In this document: in pieces, positions 7,022-12,720 of the stretch | Layout of the letters: each line of letters begins with the position of its first letter | Numbering within the stretch: the first letter of the stretch is position 1 | Source of the DNA: a virus | Length of the DNA stretch: 37,967 bases | Strand: one strand, 5' to 3' | Virus record (IMG/VR): IMGVR_UViG_3300046411_000115 | Span: 1 to 37,967 of that record | Program-made: the position numbers and the translations under genes | The notes under the pieces: generated by a model | What the model was told of the DNA's origin: nothing | Databases searched by the model: none | The model's input: the letters and a program-made list of their open reading frames with translations, nothing else

Positions 7022-7247
7022 TAGTATTAAAGAAATTAAAACTAAATATGGCTCTATGCTTGTAGCTAACTTTAAAATGGATGAGCTAAAAGCAATAGAA
7101 AAAAAAGGATGGAGTTCAATTGTAATATGCCAGAGAAAAGAAGCATCTGAGAAGGGTGCTACTCACTATGCATATGAGAATACATACGAGCCACCTAAAC
7201 AAGAAACAGTAGACAATACTGATACTAAAGATGACTTACCATTTTAG
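6993..7247 (+). CDS. Small protein with SSB-type acidic tail
   Basis: 84 residues, starting inside the end of the DnaA-like gene (29-nt overlap). The body (about 8-65) alternates strands and short helices (YGSMLVANFKMDELKAI, WSSIVICQRKE), and a low-complexity acidic linker ends in DDLPF, the exact hallmark of the bacterial SSB C-terminal tip that docks helicases, exonucleases and DnaG. The protein is much shorter than a full SSB (about 110 residues for the OB fold alone) and I cannot confirm an OB fold. Alternative: a protein that mimics the SSB tip to recruit host factors. Confidence 0.5.
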   Translation: MTKEKNYLPSSIKEIKTKYGSMLVANFKMDELKAIEKKGWSSIVICQRKEASEKGATHYAYENTYEPPKQETVDNTDTKDDLPF

Positions 7248-7254
7248 ATAATAT

Positions 7255-7322
7255 AGAGAGGGAAGGTTGGCAATTTTGCCTTAAATGATATTAAATGTTT
7301 TTTGCCTTCTCTCTCTTTTTTT
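7255..7322 (+). terminator. Long hairpin with T-tract
   Basis: 12-bp stem pairs AGAGAGGGAAGG (7255-7266) with CCTTCTCTCTCT (7305-7316; one G-T wobble), followed by seven T. The 38-nt loop holds a further small GGCA/TGCC hairpin (7269-7280). It stands between the SSB-tailed gene and the replication protein and may act as a terminator or attenuator. Confidence 0.6.
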
Positions 7323-7327
7323 AAACT

Positions 7328-7960
7328 ATGAAACAGAAACCAACTTACTATGCTATTATATCTGCAGAGGTTAGATATGATAAAAATTTATCAGCTAATG
7401 CGAAACTGCTGTATGGCGAGATAACTTGCCTTACTAATGAGAATGGCTTTTGCTTTGCAACTAATAAGTATTTTGCTGATCTATATGACAAGAGTAAAGT
7501 AACTATTTCTAAGTGGATAAGCGAATTAGTGTCAAGTGGTTATCTATCAACCAGTTACACATATAAGGAGGGTAGTAAAGAAATTGATAAGAGGTATATA
7601 AGTATTCTTAAAGGGGGTATTAAAGAAAACTTAAAGGGGGGTATTAAAGAAAACTTTAAGGATAATAATACAAGTATTAATAATACAAGTATAATAAAAG
7701 AAAAAATAATAAAAAGAAAAAATTTTATTGTACCTAAAGTTATTGAGATAAAAGATTATTGTCGTTTAAGGGATAATGGAATTAATGCAGAACAGTTCTA
7801 TGATTTTTACCAGAGCAAAGGTTGGATGGTAGGTAAGACAAAGATGAAAGATTGGAAGGCTTGTATGAGGACTTGGGAGAAAAGACAAAATAAAACTAAT
7901 AATAACACTACATCACACAGACATAAAAAAGGAGGAGATTATGGTGATGGTAAATTTTAA
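7328..7960 (+). CDS. Replication initiation/helicase-recruiting protein
   Basis: 210 residues. The N-terminal domain (about 1-90) is a winged helix: TYYAIISAEVRYDKNLSANA, then ATNKYFADLYDKSKVTISKW with the recognition helix and WISELVSSGYL wing, as in phage RepO/DnaD-N-like replication proteins. A linker with two exact-phase copies of LKGGIKEN (residues 94-109) and Asn/Thr repeats joins a C-terminal domain (about 128-190) with FYDFYQSKGWMVGKTKMKDWKACMRTWEK, a pattern common at the ends of phage replisome organisers that bind the helicase loader. The next gene is a DnaC-like loader three bases away. Origin binding is inferred. Confidence 0.72.
   Translation: MKQKPTYYAIISAEVRYDKNLSANAKLLYGEITCLTNENGFCFATNKYFADLYDKSKVTISKWISELVSSGYLSTSYTYKEGSKEIDKRYISILKGGIKENLKGGIKENFKDNNTSINNTSIIKEKIIKRKNFIVPKVIEIKDYCRLRDNGINAEQFYDFYQSKGWMVGKTKMKDWKACMRTWEKRQNKTNNNTTSHRHKKGGDYGDGKF
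7607..7654 (+). repeat. Tandem 24-nt repeat with G tracts
   Basis: Two head-to-tail copies (7607-7630, 7631-7654) encode LKGGIKEN twice in the replication protein. Each copy contains a poly-G run (5 G at 7613-7617, 6 G at 7636-7641) followed by TATTAAAG. The run lengths differ while the frame is kept by codon choice (CTTAAAGGG vs TTAAAGGGG). Confidence 0.8.
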
Positions 7961-7963
7961 ACT

Positions 7964-8539
7964 ATGAGAACAATAGAAGATACATTTAAAAATGCAGACT
8001 TCCTGCAGCCAAAGGTTTACAACAGATATAAACTTGGAGTAAGAGAAGAAATAAAAGAAATGTTCATTAAGTCTTTTGAGTATTACGATAGAACAGTTGA
8101 TAAGTATGAGCATTTACCTGCTTATGATGAGATTATTGACTGGATGGTAGATACAAAAGGTAGAGGTTTGATGTTGATGGGAGAGTGTGGATTAGGTAAA
8201 TCAACTATCTTAAACTTTGTTATTCCTGCTATATTCAGGACTAGAACAAATAAGATATTAAGAAGCGTTCCTGCAAAAGAATTAGGTGCAGTTGATAGAA
8301 ACAAAGCACCATTCATTATCATTGATGACTTAGGAACTGAGAGTATTAAAAATGATTATGGCACTAAGATAGATGCAGTTGCTGATGCAATTTCTTATGC
8401 TGAGGATAGTTCTAAAACATTACTAATAACTACAAATTTAACACCTCAAGCACTTAAAGAAAGATATGATGAAAGGACTTTAGATAGGCTGAGGAAGTGT
8501 AAAGTGGTGATTATCAAGGGAAAAAGTTTTAGGAATTAG
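7964..8539 (+). CDS. DnaC-like helicase loader, AAA+ ATPase
   Basis: 191 residues. Walker A GECGLGKST (about 73-81), Walker B FIIIDDLG (about 117-124), sensor-1 region LLITTNLT (about 153-160) and an arginine-finger-like RTLDRLRKC (about 170-178) occur in the order seen in DnaC/DnaI loaders, which open the replicative helicase ring onto DNA. The N-terminal ~60 residues (FLQPKVYNRYKLGVREEIKE) are the part expected to grip the helicase. No helicase gene was found in the phage, so it probably loads the host DnaB. It follows the replication protein with three bases between them. Confidence 0.85.
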   Translation: MRTIEDTFKNADFLQPKVYNRYKLGVREEIKEMFIKSFEYYDRTVDKYEHLPAYDEIIDWMVDTKGRGLMLMGECGLGKSTILNFVIPAIFRTRTNKILRSVPAKELGAVDRNKAPFIIIDDLGTESIKNDYGTKIDAVADAISYAEDSSKTLLITTNLTPQALKERYDERTLDRLRKCKVVIIKGKSFRN

Positions 8540-8540
8540 T

Positions 8541-8572
8541 TTGTATAAAATTGAAATATTTTTATATCTTTG
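8541..8572 (+). promoter_or_regulatory. Bacteroidota-type promoter, leaderless layout
   Basis: TTG at 8541-8543, 21 nt, TATCTTTG at 8565-8572. The ATG at 8577 follows after only four bases, so the predicted transcription start coincides with the start codon. Confidence 0.6.
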
Positions 8573-8576
8573 GCAA

Positions 8577-8675
8577 ATGAAAACAATATTGATAATATGG
8601 GGAGTAGTAATAATCGCTTGTATTTTAGAGGGTTATTTCTGTTCTGAATTTATAGATGATGAGTGTGGTGGGTAA
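8577..8675 (+). CDS. 32-residue membrane peptide
   Basis: Starts at ATG 8577 directly below a promoter. Residues 3-17 are hydrophobic (TILIIWGVVIIACIL), followed by EGYFCSEFIDDECGG: one membrane helix with a short acidic, Cys-containing outside or periplasmic end. No family recognised. The promoter placed to start the RNA at the ATG supports that it is translated. Confidence 0.5.
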   Translation: MKTILIIWGVVIIACILEGYFCSEFIDDECGG

Positions 8676-8725
8676 AATAATAATTTTAATAATGGTTAAA
8701 GTTCCTTGTTTTTTACTGACCCACC
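8667..8725 (+). other. Inverted repeat GGTGGGT/ACCCACC
   Basis: GGTGGGT (8667-8673), overlapping the stop of the 32-residue ORF, pairs perfectly with ACCCACC (8719-8725). The adjacent A and T runs can extend the stem past a 4-nt bulge. The ~45-nt loop is AT-rich. It may shape the 3' end of the short transcript; no long gene lies within it. Confidence 0.35.
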
Positions 8726-8747
8726 AAACTTATTGTCCTAATTAAAA

Positions 8748-8834
8748 TAAAACAATAGATATGAGTAATCCAAAAAGAACAAGAAAAGAAATTAGAGAAG
8801 CGATAAAAAAAATAAAAATAAAAAGAGAATTAAA
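8748..8834 (+). repeat. 87-bp direct repeat, copy 1
   Basis: Matches 9465-9551 with one mismatch (8827 G versus A). Includes the pre-start sequence TAAAACAATAGAT and the first 24 codons of the ORF at 8761. Copy 2 is the start of the gene at 9478. Confidence 0.9.
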
Positions 8835-8841
8835 ACAATAA
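8761..8841 (+). CDS. 26-residue basic peptide, truncated duplicate
   Basis: Reads MSNPKRTRKEIREAIKKIK then IKRELKQ and stops. Its first 22 residues are identical to those of the 62-residue protein at 9478 because of the 87-bp duplication; after that the two diverge and this one stops. It ends in ELKQ plus TAA in a TTAAAACAATA context, like the ends of the genes at 8845 and 9185. Either a degenerate leftover of a gene duplication or a functional short basic helix. Confidence 0.45.
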   Translation: MSNPKRTRKEIREAIKKIKIKRELKQ

Positions 8842-8844
8842 GAT

Positions 8845-9138
8845 ATGAAAGAGTATTATTCAATAATAAAAATAGATGAATCATTAGATGAACAAATAGA
8901 AATACCAAAAAAGGTATTAGAAAGCGAGGTATATAAAGTTGCTATTGATATTTTACACGAGGGGGAATATTGGCTACATACTCACAGGAAGAAAACATTA
9001 GATGACAGTATGGAACTGATAAAACATTACGCCAACCAAAGAGTAATAGAGGAGTTGGAAGATTTAAAACTTTGTCATGGTGTATGTATTGATTTGGAAA
9101 TTGAAATTGATGAAATTATTAAAGAACTAAAACAATAG
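8845..9138 (+). CDS. Acidic hypothetical protein
   Basis: 97 residues, four bases after the preceding short ORF. Mixed sheet/helix start (YYSIIKIDESLDEQIEIP) then helices rich in Glu, Leu and Ile; ends EIIKELKQ. Contains YWLHTHRKKT near 42-51 and two Cys near 77-81. No family recognised. Its end (ACTAAAACAATAGAT) is the same junction sequence that precedes the ORFs at 8761 and 9478, suggesting cassette-like shuffling. Confidence 0.6.
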   Translation: MKEYYSIIKIDESLDEQIEIPKKVLESEVYKVAIDILHEGEYWLHTHRKKTLDDSMELIKHYANQRVIEELEDLKLCHGVCIDLEIEIDEIIKELKQ

Positions 9139-9184
9139 ATAATAACAGAGTAAAGACCTTCTCACTAATATAGGCATTATAAAG

Positions 9185-9475
9185 ATGGAATTAACATTAA
9201 GACAACAAACAAAAAAATGGGATGTATGCTTTTGGTTAGGATATACAAAAGACATTAACTTTACTATTGATTGGGATAGTGGATTTACTTTTAAAGTATC
9301 ATTCATATTCTTTCAATTCTTTGTAGATTATGGAGATGTAGTAGAAGATAAATTACCAAAAACTTCAATAGATGAAGAATTACTTTACTTTGCAAATATG
9401 TTATATGCTACAAGTAAAGACGACACTAAAAGAGTAAACTCCATTGTAGATGGTATACATAAATTAAAACAATAG
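9185..9475 (+). CDS. Hypothetical protein, aromatic-rich
   Basis: 96 residues. The first half is unusually rich in Trp and Phe (KKWDVCFWLGYTKDINFTIDW..., FKVSFIFFQFFVDYG around 36-50), giving an all-beta look; the second half is helical (EELLYFANMLYATS, then IVDGIHKLKQ). The Phe-rich stretch is too short and too interrupted by charged neighbours to call a membrane helix with certainty. No known family. The next ORF begins two bases after its stop. Confidence 0.6.
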   Translation: MELTLRQQTKKWDVCFWLGYTKDINFTIDWDSGFTFKVSFIFFQFFVDYGDVVEDKLPKTSIDEELLYFANMLYATSKDDTKRVNSIVDGIHKLKQ

Positions 9476-9551
9476 ATATGAGTAATCCAAAAAGAACAAG
9501 AAAAGAAATTAGAGAAGCGATAAAAAAAATAAAAATAAAAAGAAAATTAAA
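9465..9551 (+). repeat. 87-bp direct repeat, copy 2
   Basis: Second copy of 8748-8834 with one mismatch. Covers the last codons of the 9185 gene, its stop, and the first 24 codons of the 9478 gene. Confidence 0.9.
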
Positions 9552-9666
9552 CAGCAAGAACCCTAAGTATAAAAAGGGTGAAGAAGAAAAATTAGTTGTA
9601 CTTAAAAAAGTTCCATTTACAGGCAAGGCAAAAGGTTATGGAGTTTGGTATAAAAATGAAAAATAA
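9478..9666 (+). CDS. Small basic protein, full-length copy of duplicate
   Basis: 62 residues; residues 1-22 equal the peptide at 8761. About a third are Lys/Arg; the C-terminal half reads LVVLKKVPFTGKAKGYGVWYK, a short beta-like segment. The helix KRTRKEIREAIKKIKIKRK could bind nucleic acid. Ends KNEK with a sequence that also contains the next gene's ATG (11-nt overlap), the same arrangement as the end of the DUF3310 gene at 10368. Confidence 0.55.
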   Translation: MSNPKRTRKEIREAIKKIKIKRKLNSKNPKYKKGEEEKLVVLKKVPFTGKAKGYGVWYKNEK

Positions 9667-9844
9667 CATGGAGGAAAGAACTTACAAAACAATTAAGTGG
9701 GTGTTAAAGAGGCATATTAAAGGTGGAGTTAAGAGTTTATGGACTTGGAAGAATGACAACTTCACAATGATATACGAAAATTATAGTGGTCAGGATAGAA
9801 TATATACCTCACATCAACTTTTAAAACTTTTGGATAATGAATAG
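9656..9844 (+). CDS. Small hypothetical protein, MKNNMEE start
   Basis: 62 residues from ATG 9656 (a second ATG at 9668 would give 58). The frame is open further upstream but without an ATG in a plausible context. Begins MKNNMEERTYKTIKW and contains KSLWTWKNDNFTMIYENYSGQ. The first seven residues and the DNA around the start recur at the start of the 10358 gene. The product looks beta-rich; no family recognised. Overlaps the upstream gene by 11 nt and the next by 8 nt. Confidence 0.55.
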   Translation: MKNNMEERTYKTIKWVLKRHIKGGVKSLWTWKNDNFTMIYENYSGQDRIYTSHQLLKLLDNE

Positions 9845-9983
9845 CGTAACTATTGGTGCAAGTATGATTGTTGGTGTTGTGATTGTATATATATTTGCTT
9901 TATGCTATGTTGAGGGTAAGATAGCAAAACAAGAGAATGAGAAGTTAGAAAAAAATATAGATAAATTAGATGACAAAGCATAA
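9837..9983 (+). CDS. 48-residue single-helix membrane protein
   Basis: Begins at ATG 9837 inside the end of the previous gene. Residues 3-25 are hydrophobic (VTIGASMIVGVVIVYIFALC), then a charged helix EGKIAKQENEKLEKNIDKLDDKA of heptad character. An N-out membrane anchor with a cytoplasmic coiled coil is the likely layout. Overlaps the DUF3310 gene by 14 nt. Spanin-like or toxin-like roles cannot be excluded, but nothing supports them. Confidence 0.55.
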   Translation: MNSVTIGASMIVGVVIVYIFALCYVEGKIAKQENEKLEKNIDKLDDKA

Positions 9984-10368
9984 TAAATATTATTACGAGA
10001 AAGGTAGGAATGGGTGGACTCCAACTACTACTTGGCAAGATGAAGTGATAGAAGATAAAGATAATAAATGGAGTGGTGGTGAAGTTAATCCTAAGATGCT
10101 ATTAACAAAAGAAGAATTAAATATGAAAAGGGATAAATATGAAGAAGTTGATTATAGTAAAGATAAAATACCTTCTTATTATGTTGGAAGAATTTATGGA
10201 TATGAGGCGAGAAAAGTTGTAGAAGATTTTGATTTATCTTATAATATTGGTACTGCCACTACATATCTCCTGAGAGCAAAGCGTAAGCACGAAACAAGTG
10301 TTGATTGCATACAGAAGGCTATTAACCACCTAGAGTTTGAGTTAGATAAAATTAAAAATGAAAAATAA
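9970..10368 (+). CDS. DUF3310 / T7 gp1.7-like protein
   Basis: 132 residues. The C-terminal two thirds match the DUF3310 pattern: PSYYVGRIYGYEARKVVEDF (about 67-86), YNIGTATTYLLRAKRKHE (about 91-108) and IQKAINHLEFELDKI (about 114-128). The family includes T7 gp1.7, a nucleotide kinase that also confers dideoxy-nucleotide sensitivity, so a role in nucleotide metabolism is possible; no P-loop is present in this family. The N-terminal ~60 residues are hydrophilic and not conserved. The last codons share a 25-nt repeat with the end of the following gene. Confidence 0.72.
   Translation: MTKHNKYYYEKGRNGWTPTTTWQDEVIEDKDNKWSGGEVNPKMLLTKEELNMKRDKYEEVDYSKDKIPSYYVGRIYGYEARKVVEDFDLSYNIGTATTYLLRAKRKHETSVDCIQKAINHLEFELDKIKNEK
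10336..10360 (+). repeat. 25-nt direct repeat, copy 1
   Basis: Identical to 10514-10538. Encodes FELDKIKN at the end of the DUF3310 protein and ends with the ATG of the next gene. Confidence 0.9.
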
Positions 10369-10555
10369 TATGGAAGAGAATGTTATTGAAAGGTTAAAAT
10401 TAACAGATGCTGAGGTAATTAGTATTGTTAGTGAATGGTATCTAAATGGAATGTATCCAGATATATTGCAAGATGAGGATGGTAACGAGTTGTGTGAAAT
10501 CACTCATAATCTTTTTGAGTTAGATAAAATTAAAAATGCAAAAGCCAATCTTTAG
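10358..10555 (+). CDS. Small hypothetical protein, MKNNMEE start
   Basis: 65 residues from ATG 10358, or 61 from ATG 10370. Begins MKNNMEENVIERLKL, sharing its start DNA with the gene at 9656. Acidic and helical with WYLNGMYPDILQDEDGNEL; the region up to residue 53 shows no family resemblance. Its end repeats FELDKIKN from the DUF3310 protein, as if the 3' end was copied from its neighbour. Overlaps the next gene by 20 nt. Confidence 0.55.
   Translation: MKNNMEENVIERLKLTDAEVISIVSEWYLNGMYPDILQDEDGNELCEITHNLFELDKIKNAKANL
10514..10538 (+). repeat. 25-nt direct repeat, copy 2
   Basis: Identical to 10336-10360, 178 nt downstream. Again it codes FELDKIKN and ends at the ATG of the following gene (10536). 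Confidence 0.9.
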
Positions 10556-10781
10556 AGTATTTGTAAAATACAATATTAGAAACAAAGGTACAGCCAGTAG
10601 AGGTAAGAATGGTATTATAGATACATTTGCATTAACAGACAATATAAAAACGATAGAGAAAGATGAAGAGATACATAATCGCATCTGCTATCTAAACAAA
10701 AAGAAATTAGAAAAAGTAGTAATAACAATAACAGATGTTGAGGTAGAAGATCAGTATGGGTTTACAACAGATAGATTTTAA
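10536..10781 (+). CDS. Hypothetical protein
   Basis: 81 residues, starting within the repeat that ends the previous gene. Basic first half (FRVFVKYNIRNKGTASRGKNG) then KKKLEKVVITITDVEVEDQYG: alternating strands and one helix, consistent with a small alpha/beta or ubiquitin-like fold, but no family was recognised. The next gene follows after two bases. Confidence 0.6.
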   Translation: MQKPIFRVFVKYNIRNKGTASRGKNGIIDTFALTDNIKTIEKDEEIHNRICYLNKKKLEKVVITITDVEVEDQYGFTTDRF

Positions 10782-10783
10782 TT

Positions 10784-10993
10784 ATGCCTAAAATAAGAAA
10801 AATAAGAACATCAGATAGAAAGGATAACAGAGGTGGTGGTTATTCTAAAAGAAAGTTTACCTTTCAAGAAGCAGAGGGGATAAGGGGGGAGTACCATAGG
10901 GGGGGTATATCAGTTTCAGCACTTGCTCGTAAATACGAAGTATCACAACCTCTCATGTACCAACTAATCAAAGGTACAACCTACAATGAATAA
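10784..10993 (+). CDS. Small HTH protein with poly-G codons
   Basis: 69 residues. A basic, Gly-rich N-terminus (TSDRKDNRGGGYSKRK) precedes a homeodomain-like HTH: FTFQEAEGIRGEYHRGG (about 26-42), ISVSALARKYEVSQPLMYQL (about 43-62) and IKGTTY, like the resolvase/RNA polymerase sigma-4-type HTH in small phage regulators. Gly and Arg codons here form runs of 4, 6 and 7 G (10876-10905), exceptional in this AT-rich genome and prone to slippage. Overlaps the VRR-NUC gene by 8 nt. Confidence 0.68.
   Translation: MPKIRKIRTSDRKDNRGGGYSKRKFTFQEAEGIRGEYHRGGISVSALARKYEVSQPLMYQLIKGTTYNE
10876..10905 (+). other. Poly-G tracts within HTH gene
   Basis: Runs of G4 (10876-10879), G6 (10884-10889) and G7 (10899-10905), the last followed by TAT as in the other tracts. 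Three runs in 30 nt could pair with a fourth in an intermolecular or imperfect quadruplex and are potential slippage sites in the reading frame. Confidence 0.7.
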
Positions 10994-11333
10994 AGAAGCA
11001 ACAGTACAGTCTGCATTTTGTACATATATACAACTTCAATACCCTACTCTTAGATACTGTGCCAGTTTAGGTGGTATAAGAACATCCATGAAACAGGCTA
11101 TACTCGCTAAAAAGACTGGCTATGTCAAGGGTTTCCCTGATATGCAGATACTAAAAACAAACAAACAATATGCAGGACTCTTTATAGAAGTCAAAGCAGA
11201 TAAGAAATGCTACCCATCTAAACATCAGAAGGAATGGATAGAAGATCTAAACAACGAAGGGTACTATGCTGTTGTTTGCAAAGGTCTTGATGACTGCATT
11301 GAAACTTTAGAATGGTACATGAAACTGCTGTGA
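10986..11333 (+). CDS. VRR-NUC domain nuclease
   Basis: 115 residues, the size of a stand-alone phage VRR-NUC protein. PD-(D/E)xK site: E4 in the first helix (KEATVQSAF), GFPDMQIL (about 48-55, the catalytic D) and GLFIEVKADK (about 64-73, the ExK). A KHQKEWIEDLNNEGYYAVVC stretch completes the fold. These enzymes cut branched or flapped DNA, so a role in resolving replication or packaging intermediates is likely. Ends in MKLL with stop TGA inside the first unit of the 11-nt repeat array; the CTG-CTG leucines are unusual here, where TTA dominates. Confidence 0.85.
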   Translation: MNKEATVQSAFCTYIQLQYPTLRYCASLGGIRTSMKQAILAKKTGYVKGFPDMQILKTNKQYAGLFIEVKADKKCYPSKHQKEWIEDLNNEGYYAVVCKGLDDCIETLEWYMKLL

Positions 11334-11352
11334 AACTGCTGTGAAACTGCTA
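11320..11352 (+). repeat. Three 11-nt tandem repeats TGAAACTGCTR
   Basis: Units at 11320-11330, 11331-11341 and 11342-11352, identical except for the final base. The array overlaps the VRR-NUC stop codon and continues into non-coding sequence. Same core as the array at 13725-13783. Confidence 0.9.
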
Positions 11353-11458
11353 GGTATTTTGCATAGGGTATTTTGATCCCGATTTTTCTAAATCACTTAT
11401 TATCATACACTTATATTTTCTGACAAATTGTCTTATTAACATTTTTATAAACATTATG

Positions 11459-11488
11459 TTGAATATTAAATATTTTTTTATATATTTG
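11459..11488 (+). promoter_or_regulatory. Bacteroidota-type promoter
   Basis: TTG at 11459-11461, 19 nt, TATATTTG at 11481-11488, 19 nt before the ATG at 11508. The best promoter in the accessory region; drives the methyltransferase operon. The ~175-nt gap before it (11334-11507) otherwise holds only the 11-nt repeats and AT-rich sequence. Confidence 0.75.
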
Positions 11489-11507
11489 TCAAAAAAAACA
11501 ATTACAT

Positions 11508-11735
11508 ATGAAAACATCTTATAGCACCTACGATTATTTATTATCTAAAAACAATAACATAATTGTACATTACGAGCTCTATCAACAAGAAGAATCTTTA
11601 GACAGATTAACACCATCAAGAAAAGAAATAATAATAAATAAATTAGTTCTTAATGGCGATGAAGTTCAAGATGAACTAGAATGTTTATTAGAAAATATAG
11701 AATCTGATATGCAATTAAACTACGAAAAATTATGA
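11508..11735 (+). CDS. Acidic hypothetical protein before methyltransferase
   Basis: 75 residues, the first gene after a strong promoter. Helical and acidic (ELYQQEESLDRLTPSRKEII, then DEVQDELECLLENIESDM). Its TGA overlaps the methyltransferase ATG (ATGA), so the two are translationally coupled. No family recognised; coupling suggests it works with, or is regulated together with, the methyltransferase. Confidence 0.6.
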   Translation: MKTSYSTYDYLLSKNNNIIVHYELYQQEESLDRLTPSRKEIIINKLVLNGDEVQDELECLLENIESDMQLNYEKL

Positions 11736-12490
11736 AGATATTAGAATTATTTAGTGGTAGTCGTTCTATTGGAAAGGTTGCTGAAGATAAAGGACATGAA
11801 GTTTTTTCTGTAGATAATATAGATTATCCAAATACTAATTGGGTGGGTGATATCTTAGATTGGGACTACCGACTTAATGAAATGAATGTAGGTGAATTAG
11901 ATGAGCTCTGGATTCCAGATGTTATATGGGCATCACCACCTTGTACTGATTTTTCAGTAGCTTGTATAGGTAAAAAATGGGTAAGTGGACATGAGTATAA
12001 ACCAAGAGATCCAAATCTTTTAGGCATAAAAATATTAAATAAAACTTTAGAAATTATAGCTTTTTATTTAGAGGAAAATCCAAATCTTGTTTGGTACATA
12101 GAGAATCCTCGTGGTAAGATGAGAAAATCTCCAGAATGGACTAATTTTAATCACATAAGACAAACTGTATCTTATTGTTCTTATGGTGATTCACGTATGA
12201 AGCCAACAGACATATGGACAAATGCTTTAAATTGGCAGCCAAAACCATTATGTAAAAATTACAAATATGATGCTTATGGTAATGTAATAAATAGACATTG
12301 TCACCACGATTTATCTCAACGTGGTAGCACAGTAAGAAAACTTAGAGCTCAAGGTTTAGATGTTAACAAAGGTGGTACTGAGTCACTTAAAAATAATCAT
12401 GAACGTAGTAAGATTCCAACAAAGCTATGTGAAGAAATTGTAGATAATATGCAATATGAAACGAAGATAATAATAGATGAGCTCAAATAA
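11732..12490 (+). CDS. DNA (cytosine-5) methyltransferase
   Basis: 252 residues. Motif I LELFSGSRSIGK (about 3-14) binds S-adenosylmethionine, motif IV ASPPCTDFS (about 66-74) carries the catalytic Cys, and motif VI is IENPRG (about 123-128; ENP in place of ENV). It is short for a C5 enzyme (usually over 300 residues), with a reduced target-recognition region rich in Cys/His (NRHCHHDLSQRG, about 188-199). No restriction endonuclease partner is nearby, so it is an orphan that probably protects phage DNA from host restriction. The specificity cannot be read from the sequence. Confidence 0.8.
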   Translation: MKILELFSGSRSIGKVAEDKGHEVFSVDNIDYPNTNWVGDILDWDYRLNEMNVGELDELWIPDVIWASPPCTDFSVACIGKKWVSGHEYKPRDPNLLGIKILNKTLEIIAFYLEENPNLVWYIENPRGKMRKSPEWTNFNHIRQTVSYCSYGDSRMKPTDIWTNALNWQPKPLCKNYKYDAYGNVINRHCHHDLSQRGSTVRKLRAQGLDVNKGGTESLKNNHERSKIPTKLCEEIVDNMQYETKIIIDELK

Positions 12491-12710
12491 ATGCAACGTG
12501 ATTAAAGAATTAAAACAACAACAAGAACTAGATAAATTGTATAAACAAAATACAATAGAATTGAATGACTATTTTGCATATAGTGGTAAGCAAGAAGTAA
12601 AAAATAAATTTACTAGAATTTATGAAGATTATAACTTTAGTAAAAATATTTCTGTAAACAACGATATGACTAAATATGTGCTGAAGGATTATAAAAAAAG
12701 TAAAATTTAA
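12477..12710 (+). CDS. Hypothetical protein
   Basis: 77 residues, overlapping the methyltransferase by 14 nt. Mostly helical, Lys/Asn-rich (VIKELKQQQELDKLYKQN then YFAYSGKQEVKNKF and YVLKDYKKSKI). No family recognised. The overlap and shared promoter place it in the methyltransferase operon. Confidence 0.55.
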   Translation: MSSNKCNVIKELKQQQELDKLYKQNTIELNDYFAYSGKQEVKNKFTRIYEDYNFSKNISVNNDMTKYVLKDYKKSKI

Positions 12711-12720
12711 AATAAATAAA

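Noticed and set aside
8692-8745. 17-codon ORF (MVKVPCF...)
   Set aside because: Too short and lying within the loop and arm of the GGTGGGT/ACCCACC inverted repeat.
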